A stretch of 64,000 nucleotides of DNA from Chryseobacterium sp. ISL-6 (GTDB lineage Bacteria > Bacteroidota > Bacteroidia > Flavobacteriales > Weeksellaceae): the NCBI RefSeq assembly GCF_018613715.1, contig NZ_JAGGPT010000001.1:1-64000 (forward strand), in the 5' to 3' direction. The translations under genes and the position numbers were made by a program. Below the pieces are notes generated by a model that had not been told where the DNA came from, searched no databases, and worked only from the letters and a program-made list of their open reading frames with translations. Of this stretch, positions 1-8,230 are shown one piece after another; the first letter of the stretch is position 1, and every line of letters begins with the position of its first letter.

Positions 1-10
1 CCCGCTACTA
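1..10 (+). tRNA. 3' end of a tRNA gene cut by the left edge
   Basis: The first bases CCCGCTACTAA are identical to the 3' end and first flanking bases of the complete tRNA-fMet gene that follows. This suggests that a second copy of the same tRNA, or one with the same acceptor arm, lies just to the left in tandem. Only the end of the acceptor stem is visible, so its identity is an inference. Confidence 0.5.
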
Positions 11-48
11 AGAATAAAGTGTTTTCGGTAAACACTCTAAAGATACAC

Positions 49-121
<73 letters not shown>

Positions 122-129
122 CTAAAGCA

Positions 130-160
130 AAAAGAGAATCACATTGTGGTTCTCTTTTTT
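130..160 (+). terminator. terminator of the tRNA-fMet transcript
   Basis: A 10-bp stem AGAGAATCAC / GTGGTTCTCT with loop ATT is followed by a T run. It lies 9 nt after the tRNA. Confidence 0.85.
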
Positions 161-293
161 GTTTGAAGTTATTTTCATCTTTATATAAAAAAAACATACA
201 GTTTTGAAAATTATTTGCACTGAACCGGCAGGAGATTACTTTAATTTTTTCAATAGGATTTAGAACAAGTTTAGGCTTAAAATAGCCTCTTTA

Positions 294-603
294 TTATTTT
301 TTTGTGGCACTAATTATGGTCTTAATTCTATCATAAGGATAATTCAATAGTTTTATTTCTGAGCTATCTTTTATTATTTTAAGATTTTTAATTTTATGCA
401 ATAAGATTCCTGAAAGTATCATAATCAGATTCTTTTTGATCAATGAGTACAATTGTTTGTTGCTTTTGTTTTTTTAGTCCTGCTGATAGTGAAAGCATAC
501 GCTCATTGTCACTGTAGTTTGTACTGTAGTCAACTATTGGTTGGCTTATTTTTTTATGGCAACTTGCAAAAATTATCAAAACAACTATTGTAAAATATCT
601 CAT
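294..603 (-). pseudogene. small lipoprotein gene, probably frameshifted
   Basis: From an ATG at 603 a 69-residue frame runs to a stop at 394. It starts with a hydrophobic signal and a lipobox-like FASC around residues 12-15, so the product would be a lipid-anchored envelope protein. At the stop, a shifted frame on the same strand stays open to a stop at 294-296. It encodes about 35 further residues in ordinary Lys/Ile/Asp/Ser-rich composition (for example DSSEIKLLNYPYDRIKTI). I infer an ancestral protein of about 100 residues broken by a small indel near 395-410. I recognise no family. A genuine 69-residue lipoprotein, or a sequencing error in this AT-rich stretch, is also possible. Confidence 0.5.
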
Positions 604-1115
604 ATCAGTGTATATAGTAAATATAGCAAAATTTTATACCATTCCAGTTCCAGCGCCTGTGCAGTTGGCTACATTATTATGTATAATGAAAGAATATAAA
701 AGATGTTTTTTGTATTATAATTTTCTGTATTTCGTTCTGTTTACTTTCTAAATAACTCAAATAGATTTAATAACATACAGATTATTGGATGAAAAATAGA
801 GCTTTGAAACTGTGAAAAGATCAGTTTGTCTATAAATATGTGAAAATTGAATACATATTCTTACTAAAAGTTAAAGTTTCTGATTGGGTCTAGTAAAGTA
901 AAGTGCTAATTTTATTCATGAAGAAATTGGTATCGGCTATGACTTACTTTAAATTTCCAGATGACCTATTTCTATTACTCAAGTTATGAATATTCATTTC
1001 AATATTTGTATACTCTTTGGGAACTATATAATAACATAATGTTTGGTGAGAATAAAAAAATAAAAAATAAATATCTGGGGTGAGGTTGAAACAGGTATAG
1101 TATTACTTTTTGGTG
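604..1115. other. about 510-bp gene-poor stretch
   Basis: No convincing gene is visible on either strand and the base composition is very AT-rich. The one notable piece is at 634-717 on the minus strand: an open frame without a start codon that ends in NCTGAGTGMV and then a stop. This is a Cys/Gly-rich tail of the kind seen in small secreted or bacteriocin-like peptides, and it may be a gene relic. Confidence 0.4.
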
Positions 1116-1145
1116 AAAAAAAATCCCGCTTTAGAAGCGGGATTA
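1116..1145 (-). terminator. terminator of the gene at 1150-1731
   Basis: The stem AATCCCGC / GCGGGATT with loop TTTAGAA, read on the minus strand, is followed by an uninterrupted T run. It sits directly behind the stop of the secreted-protein gene. Confidence 0.85.
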
Positions 1146-1149
1146 TATA

Positions 1150-1731
1150 TTATTGAGCGAGTTGATTATAAGGTGTTAAGTTGATGTCTTCAGCCATATT
1201 CTGCCCCAGAAACTCGGTCTTTTGACCCCCTTTCATTCTATTGGCTGCATTATTTCCGTTAAAGTACGCTTCATTTAGCTTAGTTGTAATTTCTCCTGGA
1301 TTGAAATCGATCTTAGTATCTCCTTCAACACCCAGATATCCATTCTTCTTCGTTAGATACGTAATGTAGTTTTTGTAATTGATTAAAGTATTTCTCAAAT
1401 ACTGAGTATGATACTCCATACATTTTTTTGCTTTTTTAGAAGAATTGTTCAGAATGCAATTGTTCATATTTCCTCTGTATAAACGCCATTCAGATTCTAA
1501 AATACCATATTCCTTTCCTAATGCGATCTTTCCGTTGGTAAGAATATTATTGTCCCCTTCTTTGGTTGCTATCGCCTGTAGGTGTCCGATAACAGCTGGA
1601 ACCGTTTTTTCAATTTTAGTTTTTGCTTCTTTTAAAGCGCTGAAATCTGCAGCAGGAGAACCCTTCTTTTGAGCAGTTGTCACGTTAAAAATAAGTAGTA
1701 ATAGTACAATCAGTAAATTATATCTTTTCAT
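1150..1731 (-). CDS. secreted hypothetical protein
   Basis: This gene encodes 193 residues with a clear N-terminal signal peptide (hydrophobic stretch at about 5-18, then TTAQ/KK). The mature part is mostly charged and helical with two cysteines in the middle, in NCIL and KKCMEY, which could form a disulfide. I recognise no family. It is a single gene with its own terminator. The divergent neighbour is the BlaI repressor about 330 bp away. The periplasmic or outer location is inferred from the signal peptide only. Confidence 0.8.
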   Translation of the reverse strand: MKRYNLLIVLLLLIFNVTTAQKKGSPAADFSALKEAKTKIEKTVPAVIGHLQAIATKEGDNNILTNGKIALGKEYGILESEWRLYRGNMNNCILNNSSKKAKKCMEYHTQYLRNTLINYKNYITYLTKKNGYLGVEGDTKIDFNPGEITTKLNEAYFNGNNAANRMKGGQKTEFLGQNMAEDINLTPYNQLAQ

Positions 1732-1966
1732 GAGAAATTTTTAAAGCACTAAAATAAATATATTTTCTCAGTTTAAACATATTCATTTTAATTTTATTTA
1801 ATAAAATTTAACAAGTTTTAAGAATTTAGATTATAATTCAATGATTTAGTATTGATAATTCAGCTGATAATGAATACGCATTAAAAATTTAACATATTTT
1901 AATTAAAAATATTTAATTGATTATCAGTTAGTTATGATTTATTAAGGTTTATCACTAAAAAAATAG

Positions 1967-1996
1967 TTGTTTGATTGATATTTATTTCTACATTTG
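1967..1996 (+). promoter_or_regulatory. Bacteroidota-type promoter of the BlaI/BlaR operon
   Basis: TTG at 1967-1969 is followed after 19 nt by TACATTTG at 1989-1996, a match to the -33/-7 consensus TTG and TAnnTTTG. It lies about 65 nt before the ATG at 2061. Confidence 0.6.
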
Positions 1997-2011
1997 TATA
2001 ACTAATTTCAT

Positions 2012-2040
2012 AGTGATATAGAAATTCATACAATATCATT
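2012..2040 (+). promoter_or_regulatory. palindrome between promoter and BlaI-like gene, possible operator
   Basis: AGTGATAT and AATATCATT form inverted half-sites (core TGATAT at 2014-2019 and ATATCA at 2033-2038) just downstream of the predicted promoter. BlaI/MecI repressors bind dyads in their own promoters, so an autoregulatory operator fits, but no binding evidence exists here. Confidence 0.4.
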
Positions 2041-2060
2041 AATGAATAAATGAACAGGAT

Positions 2061-2426
2061 ATGATAATTCAGACTTTAACAAAAGCAGAAGAACAAGTGA
2101 TGCAATACCTTTGGAAAATTGAAAAAGGATTTCTAAAAGATATTCTTGATTTATTTCCAGAACCTAAGCCACATACCAATACGGTTTCTACTATTTTAAA
2201 AGTATTAAAGGATAAAGAGTTTGTGGATTATAATGTATACGGAAGGCAGCACGAATATTTTCCGTTGATCACTAAAGAACAATATTCTGGGAAAACCATG
2301 AAAAGCCTTGTGAAAAACTACTTTAAAGGTTCGTACAAAAGTGCAGTTTCCTTTCTTGTAGAAAAAAACGAAATGACTGTTGAAGATCTTGAAATGTTAT
2401 TAAGCGAACTCAAAAAGAAAAACTGA
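2061..2426 (+). CDS. BlaI/MecI-family transcriptional repressor
   Basis: This 121-residue protein has the family's usual length. Its N-terminal winged helix begins LTKAEEQVMQYLWKIEKGF and continues with the recognition-helix region PKPHTNTVSTILKVLKDKEF. The C-terminal third provides dimerisation helices. In the family, such proteins repress their own operon until a membrane BlaR1/M56 protease triggers their cleavage. The stop TGA shares its last base with the ATG of the downstream M56 gene (TGATG), so translation is coupled. In Bacteroidota these pairs are not necessarily linked to beta-lactams, and no beta-lactamase gene is seen nearby. Confidence 0.9.
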   Translation: MIIQTLTKAEEQVMQYLWKIEKGFLKDILDLFPEPKPHTNTVSTILKVLKDKEFVDYNVYGRQHEYFPLITKEQYSGKTMKSLVKNYFKGSYKSAVSFLVEKNEMTVEDLEMLLSELKKKN

Positions 2427-4291
2427 TGGAAACATTATTTCTATACTTTGGAAAAGTTATTTTATGCTCAGGTGTAACGTTTTTGTATTATCAGTTGTCT
2501 TTAAAGGACAAGACATTTCATCATTATAACAGATTTTATTTGTTATCGGCCATATTACTGTCATTATTATTACCCCTTATAAAGGTAGATGACTTTACAA
2601 TAGAAGTGAATAATGAGGTGTACCTGTTAATAAATAAAGTACAGAATTTTAATTCAGATAAAAACATAAGCAATGACCACATTTATTTTAGAATTATTTT
2701 TTCAGCTTTGGGATTGGTTTCTCTCTATTTTATAGGAAGATTCATCTACGGGATCATCAAGATCCAGCAGCTTAAAAATCAATTTCATAAAGAGAGTTTT
2801 GATGGGATCAATTTTTACCATACCAATCTCACTGAAGCACCTTTTTCTTACTTTAAGAACCTATTCTGGAAAAATTCAATTGTATTGAACTCTGATATAG
2901 GTAAACAGATCTTAAAGCATGAAATGGTACATATTGAGCAGAAACATTCATTTGATAAAATTTTTATCGAAGTGGTTACTTCCGTTTTCTGGTTCAATCC
3001 GTTCTTTTATCTCATCAAGAAAGAACTTACATTAATCCACGAATATCTGGCTGATAAAAAGGCCGTCAAACAATCGGACACAAAAGCATTTGCGCAGATG
3101 CTTTTAGCAAGTCACTTTTCCGGAACACAGTTACCTGCAACCAGTCCGTTTTTAAGTTCAAATCTAAAAAAACGATTAAAAATGTTACAAAAACCCAAAA
3201 CCAAATTCGGATATGCGCGAAGAATTTTTGCATTACCGGTTTTATTTACTGTTGCTTTTGCCTATATGGTAAATGCTAAGAATAAGGAAATTAAAGAATC
3301 GAATATAGCTATTCATGAGGCTGTAGCTCAAATTAAGGAAGAACCTCGGGTGAAAAATATGACCGAAATTAAAAAGGACACTATTACACCGGGTAGACTA
3401 AGCAAAATTGATGAGCCTCAGCAAAAAATATTAAGAAAAAGGGAAACTGAGAAACTAAAAGACCTTGGAAAGAAAATTCAGGAAAAAAGCCTGGCCTTAA
3501 AAGAGCTTAAACCTGAAAGTAAGGAGTTTCAAAAGAATGTCGATGAACTAAGTACACTTTCTGCAGAAATGGGAAAAATTACAAGTTCTGATGATTTTAG
3601 AATGGCTTATACGATCAATGCAAATGAAGTGAAAAAGATCAATGATTTTTTCAAATCTGATGAATGGAAAAATAAAGTAAAAGATCTTAAGAATAATATG
3701 GATATCGAAATTCCAGAAATTCCAGAAATTAACTTTGATTTCTCTGAGGTTCCGTCACCCCCATCACCTCCTAATGCTCCTCGAGTGAAAGTAATGAAAT
3801 TCAAGGATATTAAAGACATGAAATGGGATGCTGCAGAACTTACTAAAGCTTCTGAAAATGCAAAAGGGGCTATGGAGTACGCAGCAAAAAGAGCTAAAAT
3901 AGACAGGAAAAGAGCAAAACTTAATGAAAAAAGGGCTAAACTGGATGTTGAAAGAGCTAAGCTTGAAGCGGAAAGAAGAGCTTTAGATGGTAATAACAGA
4001 AGAGCGTATATATTTAATTCCAGTACCAGTTTCAGTGATTTAAAAGAGCCGGCTATGTTGATGCATGCAGACTTTGTAAAAAAAGACGGAAATGGAAATA
4101 TTACGATGAATGGAGTGAAGAATTTTAAATTTAATGGAAATGATGATGCCAAAATTTTTATAGATGGCAAGCAGGTTACTAAAAAAGAGATGGAGGCATT
4201 AAATCCAGCTAACATAAAGAGTATGAATATTAATAAACGTTCAAAGGACGGAGATTCTTCCAGCGAAATAAGAATTGAAACCAAAAAATAA
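2426..4291 (+). CDS. BlaR1/MecR1-like M56 membrane metallopeptidase
   Basis: The protein is 621 residues long. N-terminal membrane segments are visible at about 5-22, 36-52 and 88-112. The zinc protease motif is HEMVH at 165-169, with a third ligand likely at Glu206 in the HEYLAD segment. A further hydrophobic segment lies near 265-282. The rest is not a penicillin-binding sensor domain. It is a long charged region with a strongly repetitive coiled coil (KRAKL/ERAKLEAERRAL at about 490-520), followed by a compact tail. It therefore probably senses something other than a beta-lactam. It is translationally coupled to the BlaI-type repressor and is inferred to inactivate it on a signal. Confidence 0.85.
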   Translation: METLFLYFGKVILCSGVTFLYYQLSLKDKTFHHYNRFYLLSAILLSLLLPLIKVDDFTIEVNNEVYLLINKVQNFNSDKNISNDHIYFRIIFSALGLVSLYFIGRFIYGIIKIQQLKNQFHKESFDGINFYHTNLTEAPFSYFKNLFWKNSIVLNSDIGKQILKHEMVHIEQKHSFDKIFIEVVTSVFWFNPFFYLIKKELTLIHEYLADKKAVKQSDTKAFAQMLLASHFSGTQLPATSPFLSSNLKKRLKMLQKPKTKFGYARRIFALPVLFTVAFAYMVNAKNKEIKESNIAIHEAVAQIKEEPRVKNMTEIKKDTITPGRLSKIDEPQQKILRKRETEKLKDLGKKIQEKSLALKELKPESKEFQKNVDELSTLSAEMGKITSSDDFRMAYTINANEVKKINDFFKSDEWKNKVKDLKNNMDIEIPEIPEINFDFSEVPSPPSPPNAPRVKVMKFKDIKDMKWDAAELTKASENAKGAMEYAAKRAKIDRKRAKLNEKRAKLDVERAKLEAERRALDGNNRRAYIFNSSTSFSDLKEPAMLMHADFVKKDGNGNITMNGVKNFKFNGNDDAKIFIDGKQVTKKEMEALNPANIKSMNINKRSKDGDSSSEIRIETKK

Positions 4292-4301
4292 AGTTCCAAC
4301 T

Positions 4302-4346
4302 GGCTTTGTTAATATTAAGGAAATTTATATTGACAAAGCCTTTTTT
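4302..4346 (+). terminator. terminator after the M56 peptidase gene
   Basis: The inverted repeat GGCTTTGTTAATAT / ATATTGACAAAGCC, with one mismatch, is followed by TTTTTTA. It lies between the M56 gene and the GLPGLI gene, so the latter may need its own promoter or read-through. Confidence 0.75.
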
Positions 4347-4357
4347 ATTAATAAACT

Positions 4358-5245
4358 ATGAAAAATAATATTCTACTCTTTTTGCTTTTAAGCCTATTTG
4401 CTAATGGACAGGTAAATCGATTTTATTATGATTACAAATATATTTCAGATTCCACCAATAAAGCAGATGTGAAAAGTGATGTAATGCTTTTGGATATCGA
4501 TAAAAATGGTTCAAAATATTACAGTCGGGAAAAATTTGTATCTGATTCTACAGCAAAGGCTGATATTGCAAAACAGATGAAAGGCGGATTTGGGGGAAGT
4601 ATCAATATCAAGAAAAATATAAAGCCGGGAATGATCTTTACAAGCGTTACAAAGACCTATCCCGACTATAAGGTGTCACTTTCAGAAAGAATAGGAACAA
4701 CAACCTATAAAATATCGGAAGATCAAAAACCTGAATGGAAAATTCTTTCTGAAAAACAAAAAATAGGGGAATATAATACTCAGAAGGCAACAGCAACGTA
4801 TGGTGGCAGGGAATGGATCGCATGGTTTAGTACGGATATTCCTTTTCAGGACGGACCATATAAGTTTTATGGACTACCAGGTTTAATTGTAAAATTGGAG
4901 GATAAAACGGGGTCGCATATAATGACTTTAGTTGCGAATAAAAAAACAACTATAAGTTCAGAAGAAGACGTGCAATTGCCGGGTGTTACAATGATTGGTT
5001 TAGGTGGTAAAGATATTGAGGTAACTAAAAAGCAATTTAAAAAAGCCTGGAAAGATTACCAGACGGATCCTACAAAAGACATGAAGCAAACCATGAGTAC
5101 GCTTCCTCCCGGTGCTGTAGTAAGGATGAAAAATCAGGATGGGAAAGATATTGACACAAATGAGATGTACAAGAGCATTGAAAAGAAAGCAAAAGAAGAT
5201 ATGCAAAAAAACAATAACAGAATAGAACCTGATTTATACAAATAA
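4358..5245 (+). CDS. GLPGLI family protein
   Basis: This 295-residue protein has a short signal peptide (KNNILLFLLLSLFANGQ) and contains the family signature at about residues 170-175, within YKFYGLPGLIVKLED. GLPGLI proteins are secreted or periplasmic proteins restricted to Bacteroidota whose function is not known. The gene follows the BlaI/M56 pair 66 bp downstream, beyond a terminator, on the same strand. A functional link is only suggested by position. The C-terminal third is Lys/Asp/Met-rich. Confidence 0.9.
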   Translation: MKNNILLFLLLSLFANGQVNRFYYDYKYISDSTNKADVKSDVMLLDIDKNGSKYYSREKFVSDSTAKADIAKQMKGGFGGSINIKKNIKPGMIFTSVTKTYPDYKVSLSERIGTTTYKISEDQKPEWKILSEKQKIGEYNTQKATATYGGREWIAWFSTDIPFQDGPYKFYGLPGLIVKLEDKTGSHIMTLVANKKTTISSEEDVQLPGVTMIGLGGKDIEVTKKQFKKAWKDYQTDPTKDMKQTMSTLPPGAVVRMKNQDGKDIDTNEMYKSIEKKAKEDMQKNNNRIEPDLYK

Positions 5246-5246
5246 T

Positions 5247-5280
5247 AAAAAATCCCGAAACTGAATTTCGGGATTTTTTT
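5247..5280. terminator. bidirectional terminator between convergent genes
   Basis: The stem AATCCCGAAA / TTTCGGGATT is flanked by an A run on one side and a T run on the other. It serves the GLPGLI gene and the transaldolase gene. Confidence 0.9.
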
Positions 5281-5300
5281 TACCATATTGTTGTTAGCTA

Positions 5301-5954
5301 TTAAGCTAATTTCTGAGAATCTGCGATGAACTGAGCCAATCCGCTATCCGTTAAAGGATGTTTCAATAAGCTCAAGATTGGAGGCAGTGGAGAAGTAATA
5401 ACATCTGCACCGATCTTAGCACAGTCGATGATGTGCATTGAATGACGGATAGAAGCTGCTAAAATTTCTGTTTCATACATATAGTTATCAAAGATCAAAC
5501 GAATCTCCTGAATAAGATTTAATCCGTCAGTTGAAATATCATCTAATCTTCCTAAGAAAGGAGAAACATAAGAAGCCCCTGCTTTCGCTGCCAAAAGAGC
5601 TTGTCCTGCAGAGAAAATTAAAGTACAGTTTGTTCTGATTCCTTTATCTGAAAAATATTTTAACGCCTTGATACCATCTTTGATCATTGGGATTTTTACC
5701 ACAATGTTTGGGTGGATTGCTGCCAATTCATCACCTTCTTTTATCATTTCTTCATAAGTAGTAGAAAGTACTTCTGCAGAAATATCACCATCTACGATCT
5801 CGCAAATTGCTTTATAATGGTTTCTGATAGCTTCAGCTCCCTGAATTCCTTCTTTTGCCATTAACGAAGGATTTGTGGTTACACCATCTAAAATCCCAAG
5901 GTCTTTTGCTTCTTTAATTTGCTCTAAATTAGCAGTGTCAATAAAAAATTTCAT
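5301..5954 (-). CDS. fsa: small-type transaldolase / fructose-6-phosphate aldolase
   Basis: The gene encodes 217 residues, the usual length of the TalC/Fsa subfamily. The protein opens [16 protein letters not shown] and has the family segment [14 protein letters not shown]. The Schiff-base lysine is Lys87 in NIVVKIPM. Members transfer a dihydroxyacetone unit in the non-oxidative pentose phosphate pathway (transaldolase) or cleave fructose-6-phosphate. Sequence alone does not separate the two activities here. It is a single gene in the cytoplasm, with a TATCTTTG promoter element about 25 nt upstream of the start. Confidence 0.92.
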   Translation of the reverse strand: MKFFIDTANLEQIKEAKDLGILDGVTTNPSLMAKEGIQGAEAIRNHYKAICEIVDGDISAEVLSTTYEEMIKEGDELAAIHPNIVVKIPMIKDGIKALKYFSDKGIRTNCTLIFSAGQALLAAKAGASYVSPFLGRLDDISTDGLNLIQEIRLIFDNYMYETEILAASIRHSMHIIDCAKIGADVITSPLPPILSLLKHPLTDSGLAQFIADSQKLA

Positions 5955-5977
5955 TTTGTTAAATAGATTTATTTATG

Positions 5978-5985
5978 CAAAGATA
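5978..5985 (-). promoter_or_regulatory. -7 promoter element of the transaldolase gene
   Basis: TATCTTTG on the minus strand matches TAnnTTTG and sits about 24 nt before the start codon. No clear -33 TTG is seen at the usual distance. Confidence 0.4.
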
Positions 5986-6093
5986 ATGAATACTTTGTGA
6001 GTGGAAAATTAATGGGGAGATACTTGCTGTTTTGTTAGAAGTTGAAAATTAAAGTTATCATTTATGAAGAATATAAATAAGAAACAATTTTTT

Positions 6094-6101
6094 TAAATTT
6101 G
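6094..6101 (+). promoter_or_regulatory. -7 promoter element of the YdeI-like gene
   Basis: TAAATTTG matches TAnnTTTG and ends only 7 nt before the ATG at 6108. If used, the transcript would be almost leaderless, and the in-frame TTG at 6099 could not be the start. Confidence 0.35.
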
Positions 6102-6107
6102 TTATCC

Positions 6108-6596
6108 ATGAAAAATAATCTGTTTACAGCCCAGCTTGAAATTATCGGGATCAATCCTTTTATTTTTGTTCCAGAAGAGGTTTTAAAAATAATCTTTGAA
6201 GCTTCGGAAAGAAATAAAAGTCCAATACCGGTTAAAGGAACTGTGAATGGTGTAGAGTACAAACAGAATTTGATGAAGTATTTAGGGGAATGGAGGTTGT
6301 ACATTAATCTTATTATGCTGAAAAATTCACCAAAGAGAATTGGAGAAATGTTGGAAGTTTCAATAGAATATGATAGTTCAGACAGAAGTATAAGCATTCA
6401 TCCGAAACTGGATCAGGCAATTAAAGAAGATCCTGTTACGCTCCGTAACTTTGAAAATTTAATTCCTTCAAGAAGGTTAGAATTGATCAAGTACATCAAC
6501 AATCTGAAAACTGAAGAAAGTATTCAGCGTAATATTGAAAAAATCATCAGGCATTTAAAAGGGGAAACTGATTTTTTCGGAAAGACAATTAATTAG
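6108..6596 (+). CDS. YdeI/OmpD-associated family protein with DUF1905 domain
   Basis: The gene encodes 162 residues from the ATG at 6108. An in-frame TTG 9 nt upstream is less likely because it overlaps a promoter-like TAAATTTG. The N-terminal half (FTAQLEIIGINPFIFVPEEV to YINLIML) matches the DUF1905 beta-barrel pattern, including GTVNGVEYKQNLMKYLGEW. The C-terminal half (FENLIPSRRLELIKYI to IEKIIRHLKG) matches the YdeI/OmpD-associated helical domain. Such proteins are linked to bacteriocin protection or stress tolerance, but the biochemical role is unknown. It is a single cytoplasmic gene with a terminator shared with the convergent TPR gene. Confidence 0.8.
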   Translation: MKNNLFTAQLEIIGINPFIFVPEEVLKIIFEASERNKSPIPVKGTVNGVEYKQNLMKYLGEWRLYINLIMLKNSPKRIGEMLEVSIEYDSSDRSISIHPKLDQAIKEDPVTLRNFENLIPSRRLELIKYINNLKTEESIQRNIEKIIRHLKGETDFFGKTIN

Positions 6597-6620
6597 AAAT
6601 AAACCATTACAGTAAAGATT

Positions 6621-6654
6621 AAAAAAATCCGGGAAATTTTTCCCGGATTTTTTT
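6621..6654. terminator. bidirectional terminator
   Basis: The stem AATCCGGGAAA / TTTCCCGGATT is flanked by A and T runs between the convergent YdeI-like and TPR genes. Confidence 0.9.
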
Positions 6655-6657
6655 AAA

Positions 6658-7227
6658 CTATGAATTTAAAGTTTTGCTAAGTTTTACAGCATCCTGATTG
6701 CTAGGATCATACTGTATCGATTTAGCGATATGTTCTTTTGCTTTTGCAGGATCACTTTTCTGTTCTGTAAAGGCCAGATAAAAATAGGCGTAAGCTAAGT
6801 TCTTCTTATTTTGTTCCACTTCCTCTGGTTTTACAGTAGCGATATACTTTTCATAAGCAATTTTTGCATTGGCATCATCTTTAGCGGCTTGATATGCATA
6901 AGCCTGACTATAATAAGATGGAGCCCAGTCTGGTAATAATACAGATATTTTTTTCCAGGTAGCAACTGCGTTGGTCCAGTCTGACGCTTCTTGATATGCT
7001 GTAGCCAATTTTCCTAGTGATTCTGTATCCTTTGGATTGGCCTCGATTTGTTTTTTAAGGGCATCTATAGTAGTCGGACTTGACTGAGTTGCAGCAGTAG
7101 TAGCTGCTGTATCAGCTGTATTATTTGTACTGTCCGTTTTAGTAGTTTGTGCATTTAAAAAACTGGCACTTCCTACAAATAATAAACCTAAAAATAGATT
7201 TTTGATATTAATTTTAATCATTTTCAT
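6658..7227 (-). CDS. secreted TPR-repeat protein
   Basis: The gene encodes 189 residues. A signal peptide (LFLGLLFVGSASFLNAQ) is followed by a Thr/Ala-rich linker at about 27-52. Three TPR-like helix pairs follow from about 55 to 185 (ESLGKLATAYQEASDW, APSYYSQAYAYQAAKD, KNLAYAYFYLAFTEQK). TPR proteins act as protein-binding scaffolds; the partner is unknown. The protein is predicted to be periplasmic. It is a single gene, with a TTAAAATATAAG-type AT-rich upstream region and no clear promoter match. Confidence 0.8.
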   Translation of the reverse strand: MKMIKINIKNLFLGLLFVGSASFLNAQTTKTDSTNNTADTAATTAATQSSPTTIDALKKQIEANPKDTESLGKLATAYQEASDWTNAVATWKKISVLLPDWAPSYYSQAYAYQAAKDDANAKIAYEKYIATVKPEEVEQNKKNLAYAYFYLAFTEQKSDPAKAKEHIAKSIQYDPSNQDAVKLSKTLNS

Positions 7228-7351
7228 AATCTTATATTTTAAAATTCTATAGTCTAAAGTTCAATAATAATTCCACAAAGGCTCAAATTTTAGAAGCTTT
7301 AAGTTTTTTTAGAAAATATTAACGGATAAGTGTTTTTTTTTAGCTTAATTT

Positions 7352-7381
7352 TTGATTCGTTGATGTTTGAGTTTATCTTTG
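7352..7381 (+). promoter_or_regulatory. promoter of the peptidase E gene
   Basis: TTG (7352-7354) is followed after 19 nt by TATCTTTG (7374-7381), an exact fit to the Bacteroidota promoter pattern about 41 nt before the ATG at 7423. Confidence 0.65.
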
Positions 7382-7422
7382 TAGTTCAACTATTTTTTTT
7401 ACAAACCATATAATTTCCTTCT

Positions 7423-8118
7423 ATGAATATCATATTAGCCTCAACATCCACAATTTTCGGCGGAGAATATTTAGAATACTTAAGAGAAGAATTAATACAG
7501 TTATATAAAGGAATTGACGAGATCATTTTTGTTCCTTTTGCCAGACCAGGTGGGATTTCCCATAACGATTATACATCAAAAGCCCGTTCTTTCTTTGAGA
7601 CAATCAATATAAAGGTGAGGGGTCTTCATGAATTTGAAGATAAAGTTGAAGCTTTAAATAACGCCAAAGGATATTTTACAGGCGGCGGAAATACATTTTT
7701 ATTGGTTAAAACTTTACATGAAGAAAATGTGATGAAAGTTTTAAAAAATAATGTAGAAAGTGGAAAACCTTATTTAGGATGCAGTGCCGGAAGTAACATA
7801 GGAGGACAAAATATGAAAACTACGAATGATATGCCGATCGTATATCCACCAAGTTTCGATTGTATGGGACTGGTTCCTTTTAATTTAAATCCACATTATT
7901 TAGATCCAAACCCTGAATTAAAACATAATGGAGAAACAAGAGAGACAAGAATTCTTGAATTTTTAACCCAGAATGACTTAAAAGTAGTTGGACTTCGTGA
8001 AGGAAACTGGATCAGAAGAATAGGCGAGAAAATTACTGTTGAAGGAAGTGAGTTGACCCGAATTTTCGAAAAAGGAAAAGAACCTTATGAAATTGAGACC
8101 GGAAGTTCATTAATTTAA
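7423..8118 (+). CDS. pepE: dipeptidase E (aspartyl dipeptidase, peptidase family S51)
   Basis: This 231-residue protein is the usual length for PepE. The nucleophile Ser121 sits in the elbow GCSAGSN, and Asp136 (TTNDMPIV) and His158 (LNPHYLD) fall at the places expected from the E. coli Ser120/Asp135/His157 triad. The enzyme hydrolyses dipeptides with N-terminal Asp in the cytoplasm. It is a single gene with its own promoter and no signal peptide. The next gene, dacB, starts 112 bp downstream on the same strand. Confidence 0.92.
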   Translation: MNIILASTSTIFGGEYLEYLREELIQLYKGIDEIIFVPFARPGGISHNDYTSKARSFFETINIKVRGLHEFEDKVEALNNAKGYFTGGGNTFLLVKTLHEENVMKVLKNNVESGKPYLGCSAGSNIGGQNMKTTNDMPIVYPPSFDCMGLVPFNLNPHYLDPNPELKHNGETRETRILEFLTQNDLKVVGLREGNWIRRIGEKITVEGSELTRIFEKGKEPYEIETGSSLI

Positions 8119-8230
8119 TTCAAACAATCTTTTTTATATTTGAATAAAGAATTGAATACTTAACATTTGTTTATCGTATAATAGATTTATGCAAATGAAG
8201 GATAGATCAATTTTATTAAACTAAAATTCA

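Larger units (their letters stand above)
1732..2060. other. divergent intergenic region upstream of the BlaI-like gene
   Basis: This 330-bp AT-rich spacer lies between divergently transcribed genes. The only structured parts are close to the right end: a promoter at 1967-1996 and an imperfect palindrome at 2012-2040. Nothing else is recognised. Confidence 0.5.

Noticed and set aside
2061..4291. Beta-lactam resistance operon
   Set aside because: BlaI and M56 homologues alone do not show this. There is no beta-lactamase or penicillin-sensing domain in the neighbourhood.
3607..4299. Long minus-strand open frame (230 codons) inside the M56 peptidase gene
   Set aside because: It is antisense to the Lys/Glu-rich coiled-coil part of the real gene and encodes a Leu/Ser/Phe-rich sequence without motifs. 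It is a by-product of codon bias.
6062..6397. 111-codon minus-strand frame opposite the YdeI-like gene
   Set aside because: It is antisense to a gene with recognisable DUF1905 and YdeI domains and has no motif of its own.
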